64,000 nucleotides of DNA from JADLHS01 sp049840435 (GTDB lineage Bacteria; Verrucomicrobiota; Verrucomicrobiia; Limisphaerales; JADLHS01): contig JASGKY010000020.1 in the NCBI GenBank assembly GCA_049840435.1, forward strand, positions 62,001 to 126,000, in the 5' to 3' direction. Shown here piece by piece: positions 26,204 to 33,741 of this stretch; positions within the stretch are counted from its first letter, which is position 1; each line of letters opens with the position of its first letter. The position numbers and the translations under genes are program-made. The notes below the pieces were generated by a model, which did not search any database, had not been told where the DNA came from, and worked only from the letters and a program-made list of their open reading frames with translations.

Positions 26204-26272
26204 TGTAGCGGCGCTCTGTGAGCGCCGGCTGCTCCGTTGGCGTTGCTCGGCGGTCACAGACCGCCGCTACAA
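26204..26272. repeat. Paired inverted copies of the TGTAGCGGCG element
   Basis: TGTAGCGGCGCTCTGTGAG at 26204 is followed by an inverted copy (CGGTCACAGACCGCCGCTAC near 26250-26270), so the block can form a long hairpin. A single copy lies at 3218. The stretch from 26085 to 26320 holds no gene; the rest of it is GC-rich short repeats and the fba terminator. Confidence 0.55.
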
Positions 26273-26303
26273 CAAAAGACCCCAAGCCGTATGGCTTGGG
26301 GTC
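26272..26303 (-). terminator. Rho-independent terminator of fba
   Basis: GACCCCAAGCC and GGCTTGGGGTC form a perfect 11-bp stem with an ATAC loop, followed on the minus strand by TTTTGTT. It lies 20 bases past the fba stop codon. Confidence 0.9.
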
Positions 26304-26323
26304 TTGGTAGAACAGAAAACTAA

Positions 26324-27286
26324 TCAGTCAAACGCATGACCGGCGCAGCAGAGAACGTTCTTCACTTTGTGACGAACGAGGTCCTTCACCATCTTGCGAG
26401 CTGGGGCCATGTATTTGCGCGGATCGAATTCCTTCGGATTTTCCACGAACACCTTGCGGATGCCGGCGGTCATCGCCATGCGGAGGTCGGTGTCAATGTT
26501 CACCTTGGTGCAACCCACGCGGCGGGCGATTTCGATGTCGGCTTCCGGCACGCCCTTCGCGTCGGGCATGTTGCCGCCGTACTTGTTGATCTCGTCGGCG
26601 AGATATTGCGGTACGCTGGAGGCTCCGTGCAACACGAGCGGATAGTCACCGAGGTTGGCATCCATGAGCGCCTTCTTGATCGCCTTGAGGCGTTCGAGAT
26701 CGAGATGCTGTTCGCCCTTGAATTTGAACGCGCCGTGGCTGTTGCCGATGGCGACGGCGAGGGAGTCGCAGCCGGTTTCCTTGACGAACTTGACGGCTTC
26801 GTCGGGGTTGGTGTAGTGGCCGCTGGTGGAGTGGGCGCCGCCTTCTTCACCTTCGTCGAACTGCGCGCCGACCAAGTGGCCGAGTTCGGATTCCACGGAG
26901 CAGTTATGCTTGTGGGCGTATTCGACGACCTTGCGGGTGATTTCGGCGTTCTTCTCGAAGGGCTCGTGCGAGGCGTCAATCATGACGCTGGTGAAACCTT
27001 CATCAATGCACTCTTTGCACAATTCGAACGTGTCGCCGTGATCGAGGTGGACGGCGATGGGGATGTTGCTCAGGCTGACGGCGGCATCAATGAGCTTCTT
27101 GAGATAAACCGGGTTGGCGTAAGCGCGAGCGCCCTTGGAAATCTGGAGGATGAGCGGGGCTTTTTCCTCTTCGCAGGCTTCAACAATCGCCTGGATCAGT
27201 TCCATGTTGTTGACGTTGAAAGCGCCAAGAGCGTATTTGCCTTTGAGAGCTTTCGCGAACAGGTCTTTGGTATGTGTCAGTGGCAT
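26324..27286 (-). CDS. fba: Class II fructose-bisphosphate aldolase
   Basis: This is the zinc-dependent aldolase that interconverts fructose 1,6-bisphosphate and two triose phosphates; cytoplasmic, 320 residues. Visible features are AFNVNNMELIQAIVEAC at the start of the barrel, IAVHLDHGDT (zinc His and catalytic Asp), VESELGHLVGAQ (Glu ligand), AIGNSHGAFKF (zinc His and phosphate site), LVLHGASSVP (third zinc His) and VNIDTDLRMA. Every key residue is present. It has its own terminator and lies 149 bases after tatC. Confidence 0.95.
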   Translation of the reverse strand: MPLTHTKDLFAKALKGKYALGAFNVNNMELIQAIVEACEEEKAPLILQISKGARAYANPVYLKKLIDAAVSLSNIPIAVHLDHGDTFELCKECIDEGFTSVMIDASHEPFEKNAEITRKVVEYAHKHNCSVESELGHLVGAQFDEGEEGGAHSTSGHYTNPDEAVKFVKETGCDSLAVAIGNSHGAFKFKGEQHLDLERLKAIKKALMDANLGDYPLVLHGASSVPQYLADEINKYGGNMPDAKGVPEADIEIARRVGCTKVNIDTDLRMAMTAGIRKVFVENPKEFDPRKYMAPARKMVKDLVRHKVKNVLCCAGHAFD

Positions 27287-27435
27287 AGTTTTCTAGGTTG
27301 TATCAACACTCCGAGTGTCCCCGAAGCAGTATTAAGTTTACAAATTCTCAATCCGCAGGGAAATGAAAATTGTCGTCCGATTTTGGCCGGGTTTCCGCAA
27401 AAATTGGTATCAGCGGGCGCGTGGGGATATTTCTA

Positions 27436-28524
27436 TCAATGATAGAAGTGTTTCAGCAGCGGCAGGCCAAACTTCCAGATCAGCCAACCCAAGCCACCGC
27501 CCATGGCCACGAGTACTGCAATGAGCCGTGTGCGCGCTTTAGTCCGGTCCGGTTCTTCCCAATACCAGGCGATCCAGACGCTGATTTCGTAAAGGCCGTA
27601 AAGTGGCACAGCCATCATTACTTGCGTCAGCACTTCCGGCGTCGTCAGCAATCCGCCCAGCACCAGCACGATGACGATCATGTAGCGCCACATCGCGCGC
27701 AGACCGCGATAGCTCAGCACACCGATCTTCACCAGCGTGAGCAGCACGACGGGCAGTTCAAATCCGAGGCCCATGCCGAGCATGAATTTGCAGACGAAGC
27801 TGATGTAATCTTCCGCCCGCCATTGCAGCGCGCCGAAGCCGAGCCAGTTGGAATACATTTGTGACGCCGCAAGCGCCACGGGCATCAAGAGGAAATAGCA
27901 GAATGCTACGCCCGACAGGAACAGGCCCGCTCCGAACACGAGTCCGCGTCGGACGTATTTTTGTTCCTTCATTCGCAGGGCGGGGAAGACGAAGGACAGG
28001 ATGAAATAGAGAATGAACGGTGAGGCCATCACCGTGCCGCCGTAGAGTGCGACTTGAAAGGCTACGATGAATCCGCCCGCCGGACTGAGATTGATCAATT
28101 CGACGTGAAGCTTCTGGGCGGAGGAAGCCACCGATTGATCCGGGTTCAGTCGCCAACCCAAGACTCGATTGGTGCCGACGACCTGGGGTTCGATTTCAAT
28201 CGCAACGAAGCGGTTCGTCGTTTCAAGCTGGAGCGTTTTTTCCTGTTCCGGCGAGAGTTTGAGCGTGGTGAGCTTGTTCGTGCCGTACGTGACGGTGACG
28301 ACCTGGTTTGTGCCGGGATAATTGACCTTGGCGCGTTCTAGCGGCCACTTGAGGATGCCGACCACGTAGTCGCCGGCAATGAGGCAGAGCAACATCGCGA
28401 CGCCGAGGGTCACGACGCTCTTGATGAGGACCCAGCGCAGGTCCTCCAAGTGATCAAGGAATGACTTTACCGGTCCGCCTTCGTCGCCCGGTTCAGGATG
28501 TTCCGGCTCAAATTCGGCTGCCAT
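27436..28524 (-). CDS. tatC: Sec-independent protein translocase TatC with an enlarged first periplasmic loop
   Basis: TatC recognises twin-arginine signal peptides and forms the Tat export channel with TatA. Family blocks are present: FLDHLEDLRWV at the N-terminus (the usual E-L-R is D-L-R), SPFILYFILSFVFPALRMKE, VCKFMLGMGLGFELPVVLLT (the conserved Glu in FELP) and GVLSYRGLRAMWRY. It has 362 residues against about 250 in E. coli; the extra length lies mainly between helices 1 and 2 (about residues 58-155), which is predicted periplasmic. It is 17 bases downstream of tatA, at the end of the tol-pal-tat run. Confidence 0.93.
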   Translation of the reverse strand: MAAEFEPEHPEPGDEGGPVKSFLDHLEDLRWVLIKSVVTLGVAMLLCLIAGDYVVGILKWPLERAKVNYPGTNQVVTVTYGTNKLTTLKLSPEQEKTLQLETTNRFVAIEIEPQVVGTNRVLGWRLNPDQSVASSAQKLHVELINLSPAGGFIVAFQVALYGGTVMASPFILYFILSFVFPALRMKEQKYVRRGLVFGAGLFLSGVAFCYFLLMPVALAASQMYSNWLGFGALQWRAEDYISFVCKFMLGMGLGFELPVVLLTLVKIGVLSYRGLRAMWRYMIVIVLVLGGLLTTPEVLTQVMMAVPLYGLYEISVWIAWYWEEPDRTKARTRLIAVLVAMGGGLGWLIWKFGLPLLKHFYH

Positions 28525-28541
28525 GAACGAGGCCGCTCAGG

Positions 28542-28814
28542 TCAGGCTTTGGGAGCGTTGGAAGAAGACTGCTGTGAATCCGCCTGGGCCGTCGCGCCGG
28601 TGGGCGGGAGCTTGCGAGCAGGCGGCGTGGTGTCTTCCGACGCATTGTGGATTTCGTCGGTGACTTCGCGGGTGGCTTTCTTGAATTCCTTGATGCCGCT
28701 GCCGAGGCCCTTGGCGAGTTCCGGCAATTTCTTCGAACCGAACAGCAACAACACCACCGCGAGAATCAGGACAATTTCCCAGCCACCGAGCATTCCAGCA
28801 AACATGATATTCAT
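28542..28814 (-). CDS. tatA: Sec-independent protein translocase TatA/E
   Basis: The protein has 90 residues. It has one N-terminal helix with the TatA pattern (GGWEIVLILAVVLLLFGSKK), the F-G hinge and the amphipathic helix (LPELAKGLGSGIKEFKKAT), then a polar Ser/Pro/Gln tail. Polymers of TatA form the export pore. The Glu in the membrane segment (WEIV) is characteristic. A start at the second Met (28805) is also possible. No separate tatB is present. Confidence 0.93.
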   Translation of the reverse strand: MNIMFAGMLGGWEIVLILAVVLLLFGSKKLPELAKGLGSGIKEFKKATREVTDEIHNASEDTTPPARKLPPTGATAQADSQQSSSNAPKA

Positions 28815-28897
28815 AAAGTCACCTAGCGTAGAAACGTTAAGCCGGGAAGTATGGCGAGTAAAGCGCCAAAACTCCCCGGCGTAAGCGGAAAAACTAA

Positions 28898-29491
28898 TTA
28901 CTTCTTGCGCAACACGATAAACTCACCGCGGCGATTCTGCGCATAGGCGGATTCGTCGTGGCCGCTGGCCACGGGTTCGCGTTCACCCAAGCTGCGGGTA
29001 ATGACGAGGTTGGGGTTGGCGCCAAGACCGATCAATGCTTCGCGCAGGGCGGCAGCGCGGCGTTCGCCGAGGGAATCATTGTAGCCTTCCGTGCCGCGTT
29101 CGTCGCAATGGCCGTCCACACGCAAGCCGACCTCGCTGTTACTCTTCAGATAGCTGGCCACCGCTTCGACATTTGCTTGCTCACCGCTCTTGATGACGGA
29201 GCTGTCGTATTCGAAATGAACGATGTGAGCCTTCAAGGCTTGGCGGTCTTCATCGTGCAGGGCTGGATCAGTCAACCAGCTTTCGGGATTCATGGGGGTG
29301 CCGAGAGGGTTGCCGCCGAGGCTATCCTCACCGGTTTTGACCGGCGGCAAATCTCCAATTTCGCCGGGGCGAACAATGGTGTCTTTACGGTTGATTGGCG
29401 TGTTGCCGACAGGGCGCTTCTGGCAACCCGTGACAACGACGGTGAGCGCCAGCACCCCGGCCAGCAGATAGGACAATTTCATAGCTTTCAT
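28898..29491 (-). CDS. pal: Peptidoglycan-associated lipoprotein Pal
   Basis: This is an outer-membrane lipoprotein that ties the outer membrane to peptidoglycan within the Tol-Pal system. From the ATG at 29491 it opens with a lipoprotein signal ending LTVVVTGC (lipobox VTGC); the frame is open 14 codons further upstream but without signal character. The OmpA-like domain follows: IVHFEYDSSVIKSGEQANVE, VDGHCDERGTEGYNDSLGER (peptidoglycan-binding D and R) and ANPNLVITRSLGEREPVA. A Pro/Gly-rich spacer separates anchor and domain. It lies between tolB and tatA. Confidence 0.94.
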   Translation of the reverse strand: MKAMKLSYLLAGVLALTVVVTGCQKRPVGNTPINRKDTIVRPGEIGDLPPVKTGEDSLGGNPLGTPMNPESWLTDPALHDEDRQALKAHIVHFEYDSSVIKSGEQANVEAVASYLKSNSEVGLRVDGHCDERGTEGYNDSLGERRAAALREALIGLGANPNLVITRSLGEREPVASGHDESAYAQNRRGEFIVLRKK

Positions 29492-29520
29492 GTTATTTGA
29501 GTGTTTGGGAATGGGCGCTT

Positions 29521-30678
29521 CTATTTCGCCCAACTGGGTTGTGAGTTGTTTCCCGAAATTCGGGAGATAGTCTTGGTTTGTTTCGTAGGCACGTCAAGCA
29601 TAGACAACCGGCGGCCCGAGCCGTCGCGACGCGCGTAAATCAACGTGCGCGAATTCGGCGCCCACGACGGATCTTCGCCCTCCGCCAGCACCGTGGCTGA
29701 GCCTCCCCCCGCCGGGACGACGCAGATGTCAAAGCCGCCGCGCCGTTGTTGGGTGAACGCGATCCACTTGCCGTCGGGGGAACAATCCGGCTCGGTCGGA
29801 TTCGAGACGCCGGTGGAGATCCGGGTGGGTTCTCCGCCTGCGGCTGGAATCCGATAGAGCGCCCGCCGTCCGTCTATCTTGCCCGCGAAACAAATCCATT
29901 GCCCGTCCGGTGACCAGCAGGGCGAAGACTCGTCTTCGCGTGACTTGGTCAACCGTTTCAAGCTGCTGCCGTCCACATCACCGACGTAGAGGTCCACCGT
30001 GCCCGACTTGCTGAGAATCATCGCCACGCGCTTGCCGTCCGGCGACACCGCCGGGCTGAGGTTCGAGCCGGGGTAGGGGGCGATATCCGTCCGGCGGCCC
30101 GAACCGAGGTCATGATGATAAATATGCGCATCACCAGTCCGATAAGACGTGTAGCACAAAGCAAACTTGCCCGGCACCCACGAGGGCGAAATGACGGTGG
30201 CTTTATCCGGCGTCACGCTTTGCGCGCCGTTACCATCGAAGTCCGCGATGCAGACCTCGCTGGTTTTTCCTTCGCCCTTTTTGAAGGCGACCTTGGTGCC
30301 GCCGATGCCCTTGCGCCCGAGCGCCGCGAGAAAATCATCCACGAACGCGTGGGCCTGCTTCCGCACTGAAGCACCGGAGTAGCTTTTGTTGACGAGGTAG
30401 CTTTTGTTGATGGCATCCTGCGCGCGCCCCACCAAGTTGCCATTGGCGCTGCCGCTGAGGAGGTACTGCGCTGCGTCACCACTCACAAAGCTGAAGCCTT
30501 GCACGGTGAGGTCAAACTGGATGACTTCCAAGGCTTCGCCACTGAAGCCGGAGAGATTTACCGGAATGGGTTTTTCGCTCAGGCTCCAGTCAGGTTTAAC
30601 AATAATGGTGGTTTGCGCGAGCGTCCGGCCGAGCAGTACCGCGCAGCAAAGTGCGGCGAATGTCAGTTTCAGTTTCAT
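29521..30678 (-). CDS. tolB: Tol-Pal system beta-propeller protein TolB
   Basis: This periplasmic partner of Pal has 385 residues. A signal peptide (MKLKLTFAALCCAVLLGRTL) is followed by the N-terminal TolB domain (about 25-160) and a beta-propeller with repeated blades: NLSPAVSPDGKRVAMILSKS, ESSPCWSPDGQWICFAGKID, EPDCSPDGKWIAFTQQ and EDPSWAPNSRTLIYARRDG. Its length is slightly below the E. coli protein (430). Gene order places it between tolA/tonB and pal, as in classical tol loci. Confidence 0.93.
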   Translation of the reverse strand: MKLKLTFAALCCAVLLGRTLAQTTIIVKPDWSLSEKPIPVNLSGFSGEALEVIQFDLTVQGFSFVSGDAAQYLLSGSANGNLVGRAQDAINKSYLVNKSYSGASVRKQAHAFVDDFLAALGRKGIGGTKVAFKKGEGKTSEVCIADFDGNGAQSVTPDKATVISPSWVPGKFALCYTSYRTGDAHIYHHDLGSGRRTDIAPYPGSNLSPAVSPDGKRVAMILSKSGTVDLYVGDVDGSSLKRLTKSREDESSPCWSPDGQWICFAGKIDGRRALYRIPAAGGEPTRISTGVSNPTEPDCSPDGKWIAFTQQRRGGFDICVVPAGGGSATVLAEGEDPSWAPNSRTLIYARRDGSGRRLSMLDVPTKQTKTISRISGNNSQPSWAK

Positions 30679-30697
30679 CCCAGATTCAGCTTTGGTT

Positions 30698-31597
30698 TTA
30701 GGTCAAAAATAATGTTGAACGTCCGGCGGGAATCCTTTGCGCCGGCGGGAAATGCCGTACTTGGCGGACTGAGTCCAATACCCGCTTTGTCAGGCTGTTC
30801 AAGGCCGCGTTGCTTGACGGTGACACAAGCACGCCGGATACAACGGTGCCATCGCTCAAGATAACCACCGAAGTTTCAATTTGAACTTGGCCGTCGGCAA
30901 TGTCCCCGGCAGCGGCGAGTGCCTGATCGTAAGCCCGCTTGTAGATGCGCTGGATGGCTTGGGCGTAATTCGCGTAAGACGCGCCGCTGCCACCGCCTTG
31001 ACCGTCAGGCATTCGCACATCAGTGCCGGAGGAAAGACCAGAGCCGAGATTGGAGCGCGTGCTGCGGAGAGCGCTGGCCAGCGCCGAATTGTTGCTGGTG
31101 TTGGTGTTCGCTTTGGCGGTGCTGCTTGTCTTGGCGGTGGAAGCAGTCTTATCAGAGAGTTTCACCCTTTTATCCGTATTGACCTTTACCTGATGAACAG
31201 GCTTGGGCTTTTGGACTTTATCCGAGTCGCGGTCAGTGAGTTTCGGTTCTTCGGCTTCGACAGTTTTCGGCTGGGGCTTGGGAGGCTTCACCGGCTCTGG
31301 GGCGGCAACTTCTTCCTTCTTGGCGGGCTCAGTCTTGGGCGGTTCAGGAGTCGGGGGCTTGGGTTCGGCAACGGGTTGTTCCGGCTTGGATTGCTGAACA
31401 ACTTGCCCGCCTGGTTTTGCACCGCCTTCATTAGAGAATGGCGAATCGGTCAGAATGCTGGGTTCAATGGTGATTTCTGTCAGGTCAAGTGGCTCTTCCT
31501 CTTGGTGAAAAAATGCCGGGCCGACCAGCAGCGCCAGCAAGAGCAGGGCGTGCATCGTCGTTGCGCCAAGGACGCATTTTTTTTGCAGTCGGCTCAT
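30698..31597 (-). CDS. TonB/TolA-type energy-transducing protein
   Basis: I start it at the ATG at 31597 (MSRLQKKCVLGATTMHALLL), which overlaps the tolR stop by 4 bases; the frame is open beyond that only as a shadow. The layout is one membrane helix near the N-terminus (about 10-32), a long Pro/Lys/Glu-rich periplasmic spacer (KPEQPVAEPKPPTPEPPKTE), a Ser/Thr/Asn-rich stretch, and a C-terminal TonB-like domain (YANYAQAIQRIYKRAYDQAL, then DGTVVSGVLVSPSSNAALN). Its position between tolR and tolB makes a TolA role likeliest. Confidence 0.85.
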   Translation of the reverse strand: MSRLQKKCVLGATTMHALLLLALLVGPAFFHQEEEPLDLTEITIEPSILTDSPFSNEGGAKPGGQVVQQSKPEQPVAEPKPPTPEPPKTEPAKKEEVAAPEPVKPPKPQPKTVEAEEPKLTDRDSDKVQKPKPVHQVKVNTDKRVKLSDKTASTAKTSSTAKANTNTSNNSALASALRSTRSNLGSGLSSGTDVRMPDGQGGGSGASYANYAQAIQRIYKRAYDQALAAAGDIADGQVQIETSVVILSDGTVVSGVLVSPSSNAALNSLTKRVLDSVRQVRHFPPAQRIPAGRSTLFLT

Positions 31598-32017
31598 CGG
31601 CCTTTCGGAGTTTGCGTGCGGATCGAGAATCGTGAGATGCCTTTGCCGGTGCACTCATCTGTCAACGCCACGAAGTCCTTCATTTTGCTGTTTGCGTCCG
31701 GACGCACGTAGATGATGAGGTTCGGGTTTGCTTGAAATTCTTGCGCCAGCGCCGCGACGATCTGGTTCAACGGCTGCAACCGCTTGTCCATCGCATATTG
31801 TCCGGCAGAATTGATTTCTACTACCCGAATATTCTTTTTGTCGGTTGGGCGGTCGGCGGCGTTGCGACCGGTGGGCAGAGTGACGTCGAGCCCCTTTTCC
31901 AACAGCGGCGTGGTGATGACGAAGATGATCAACAACACGAACGCCAGATCGAGCAACGGCGTGATGTTGGATCTCGTTCAACGTCACCAAGTGACTGCGT
32001 TGGGAGAACCGTTTCAT
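31594..32017 (-). pseudogene. tolR: ExbD/TolR family protein, one-base frameshift
   Basis: TolR is a single-span partner of TolQ in the proton-driven Tol motor. The ATG at 32017 opens MKRFSQRSHLVTLNEI; the frame is then lost at the GG at 31969-31970 (one extra base) and regained as NITPLLDLAFVLLIIFVITT, the conserved TolR helix with the proton-handling Asp in LLDLAF. The rest continues to 31594 (LDVTLPTG, RPDANSKMKDFVALTDEC). Removing one base restores a normal protein of 140 residues. Its start overlaps the tolQ stop, and its stop overlaps the next start. Confidence 0.88.
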
Positions 32018-32751
32018 TCGTCTTGCAAGTATTCCGTTTCCATCTTGGAAACCAAGTCTTGCGCGAAGTTGTCCAGTTCGACCGTCCGGACGCGCAGGTT
32101 ATGCACGAGCCAGTTGTAGCCGAACATCGAGGGGATCGCGACGAGCAACCCCGCGACTGTCGTCACGAGTGCCGCCGAAACGCCCGGCGCCATCGCCGCC
32201 ATCGAAGCGCTGCCCGTCGCGGGCGATGCCGGCGAACGTATCCATCACGCCCCACACCGTGCCGAGCAACCCGAGGAACGGCGCGCCGCTCACCGCGATC
32301 GCTAGAATGATGAGGCCGGATTCCAGCTTCAACGATTCCTGCGCCACGGCAGTTTTCCATCGAGGCGTTTCACGTGTTCCATCGCTTTCAACGAGACATG
32401 TTTCTTGCGCGCTTCATCTGACTTTGCCTTTGAGGCGGGCATCCAGCTCCACGCTACCGGCTTGATAGACGGCAAACAGCGGACAACCCTCCGCTTGAAT
32501 GCGCCGGTCGAACAGTTCGAGCACGGATCTTTTGCGCCTTGAATTCGGCGGTGAAGAATTGGTTCAGCTTTTTCGCGCGATGCATCTGCACCACTTTGAA
32601 GGCGATGACCGACCACGCCCGAATGGAGAAGAGCAAGTACGACGATGATGACCTTCGCCTCAGGCGTAGCCATCCGAAAAACGCTGAAACCTCCGGTATT
32701 GACCGAGGCAGGGTTGTTCCCCACAGCACCAAACAGTAATGGTACAATCAC
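32014..32751 (-). pseudogene. tolQ: ExbB/TolQ family proton channel, several frameshifts
   Basis: From a GTG at 32751 the pieces VPLLFGAVGN, MATPEAKVIIVVL, LLFSIRAWSVIAFKVVQMHR, AKKLNQFFTAEFKAQKI, then EARKKHVSLKAMEHVKRLD, LKLESGLIILAIAVSGAPFL and GLLGTVWGVMDTFAGIA, and lastly AAMAPGVSAALVTTVAGLLV and NLRVRTVELDNFAQDLVSK follow in order but in changing frames, with at least four single-base shifts. Together they give a full TolQ of about 245 residues, with the channel helices and the G-T-V-W-G-V motif. The shifts do not touch conserved blocks, which points to sequence errors. It is the first gene of the tol-pal-tat run. Confidence 0.85.
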
Positions 32752-32934
32752 AAAGAATTCGTGTGCTCTAACTGGTCGTGAGGAACCGACGGACGCCAAG
32801 CACCGGGCTGGTTACGAACACTACGACGTATTTTTGCGCGGAGTGTTCAGAAAAAGCAAAATCTTTTTATTCACAAACACGATGAGTCGAACTTTTCGCT
32901 TCTCTGAGCCGCGCTGAAATGTTTCAGTCTGCGG

Positions 32935-33688
32935 GTGATCGAAGCAACCCTCGGCGCCATCCTCAATGCTCTCGGCATCATCATTGGTGGTATCATCGGT
33001 CTGGTGCGACCTACGCCGTTGTCGGCGCAGACGCAGGCATTCTTCAAAGTGTTGCTCGGCATGTTCACGATGTTCTTCGGCCTGCGCCTGACGTGGCTGA
33101 GCATCAGCGGTTCGTTCGGGCAGGTCTCCAAACAGGTGGTCATCGCCATCGTGGCTCTGATGATCGGGCCGCTGCTCGGGAAACTGTTCGCGCCTGCAAA
33201 AAGCTTCCAATCACCTCGGCCAATACGCCAAAAAGTTGATCGAGACCGGCGACGGGAAGGCGGAAAACCGCTTCAGCAACGGCATGAACGCCTGCACTAT
33301 CCTGTTCTGTGCCGCTCCGCTCGGCATCCTTGGCGCAATCCATAACGCGCTGCCAATCGAAAAGGACACGACCGGCTATTTCTATCCGCTGGTCGTCAAA
33401 GCCTTGATGGACGGACTCGCCAATATGGGTTTTGTGATGCTGTTCGGCGTCGGCGCGATTTTCTCTGCGCTGCCGGTGTTCGTCTTTCTTGGCACAATCA
33501 CCATGACAGCACATATCTTTCTCGAGCCGTTCCTCCGTTCCCACGCGTTGCTGGATTCCGTCAATGCCGTGGGCGGCTTGGTCGTCTGCACCGTGGGTGT
33601 GGTGATTTTCGAGATCCGTCGCGTGCAGCTGGCCGATTATCTTCCCGCGCTCGCGGTTGCGCCGTTGCTCACCTGGCTCTGGAAATAA
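32935..33688 (+). pseudogene. DUF554 (YqgA-like) membrane protein, one frameshift
   Basis: It starts at a GTG at 32935. The first part (TLGAILNALGIIIGGIIGLV, then LLGMFTMFFGLRLTWLSI and VALMIGPLLGKLF) and the second part (NGMNACTILFCAAPLGILGA, ALMDGLANMGFVMLFGVGAI, ITMTAHIFLEPFLR) are the two halves of a DUF554 protein. The frame changes near 33193, where one base removed gives GQYAKKLIETGDGK as the join. The restored length is about 250 residues, with six or seven hydrophobic segments. The function of the family is unknown. It is divergent from tolQ. Confidence 0.85.
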
Positions 33689-33715
33689 AAAGCCGGAGAG
33701 CGTGAACTCTCCGGC
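33684..33715 (-). terminator. Rho-independent terminator of nrdJ
   Basis: GCCGGAGAG and CTCTCCGGC (33692-33715) pair; on the minus strand the stem is followed by TTTTTATTT. It lies 27 bases past the nrdJ stop and overlaps the end of the convergent DUF554 gene. Confidence 0.85.
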
Positions 33716-33741
33716 CAGTGCTGAGGGAACGTCTTGGGCGG

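Noticed and set aside
26336..27442. 368-codon frame on the plus strand opposite fba
   Set aside because: Antisense shadow of fba with V/G/A/D-rich composition and no motif.
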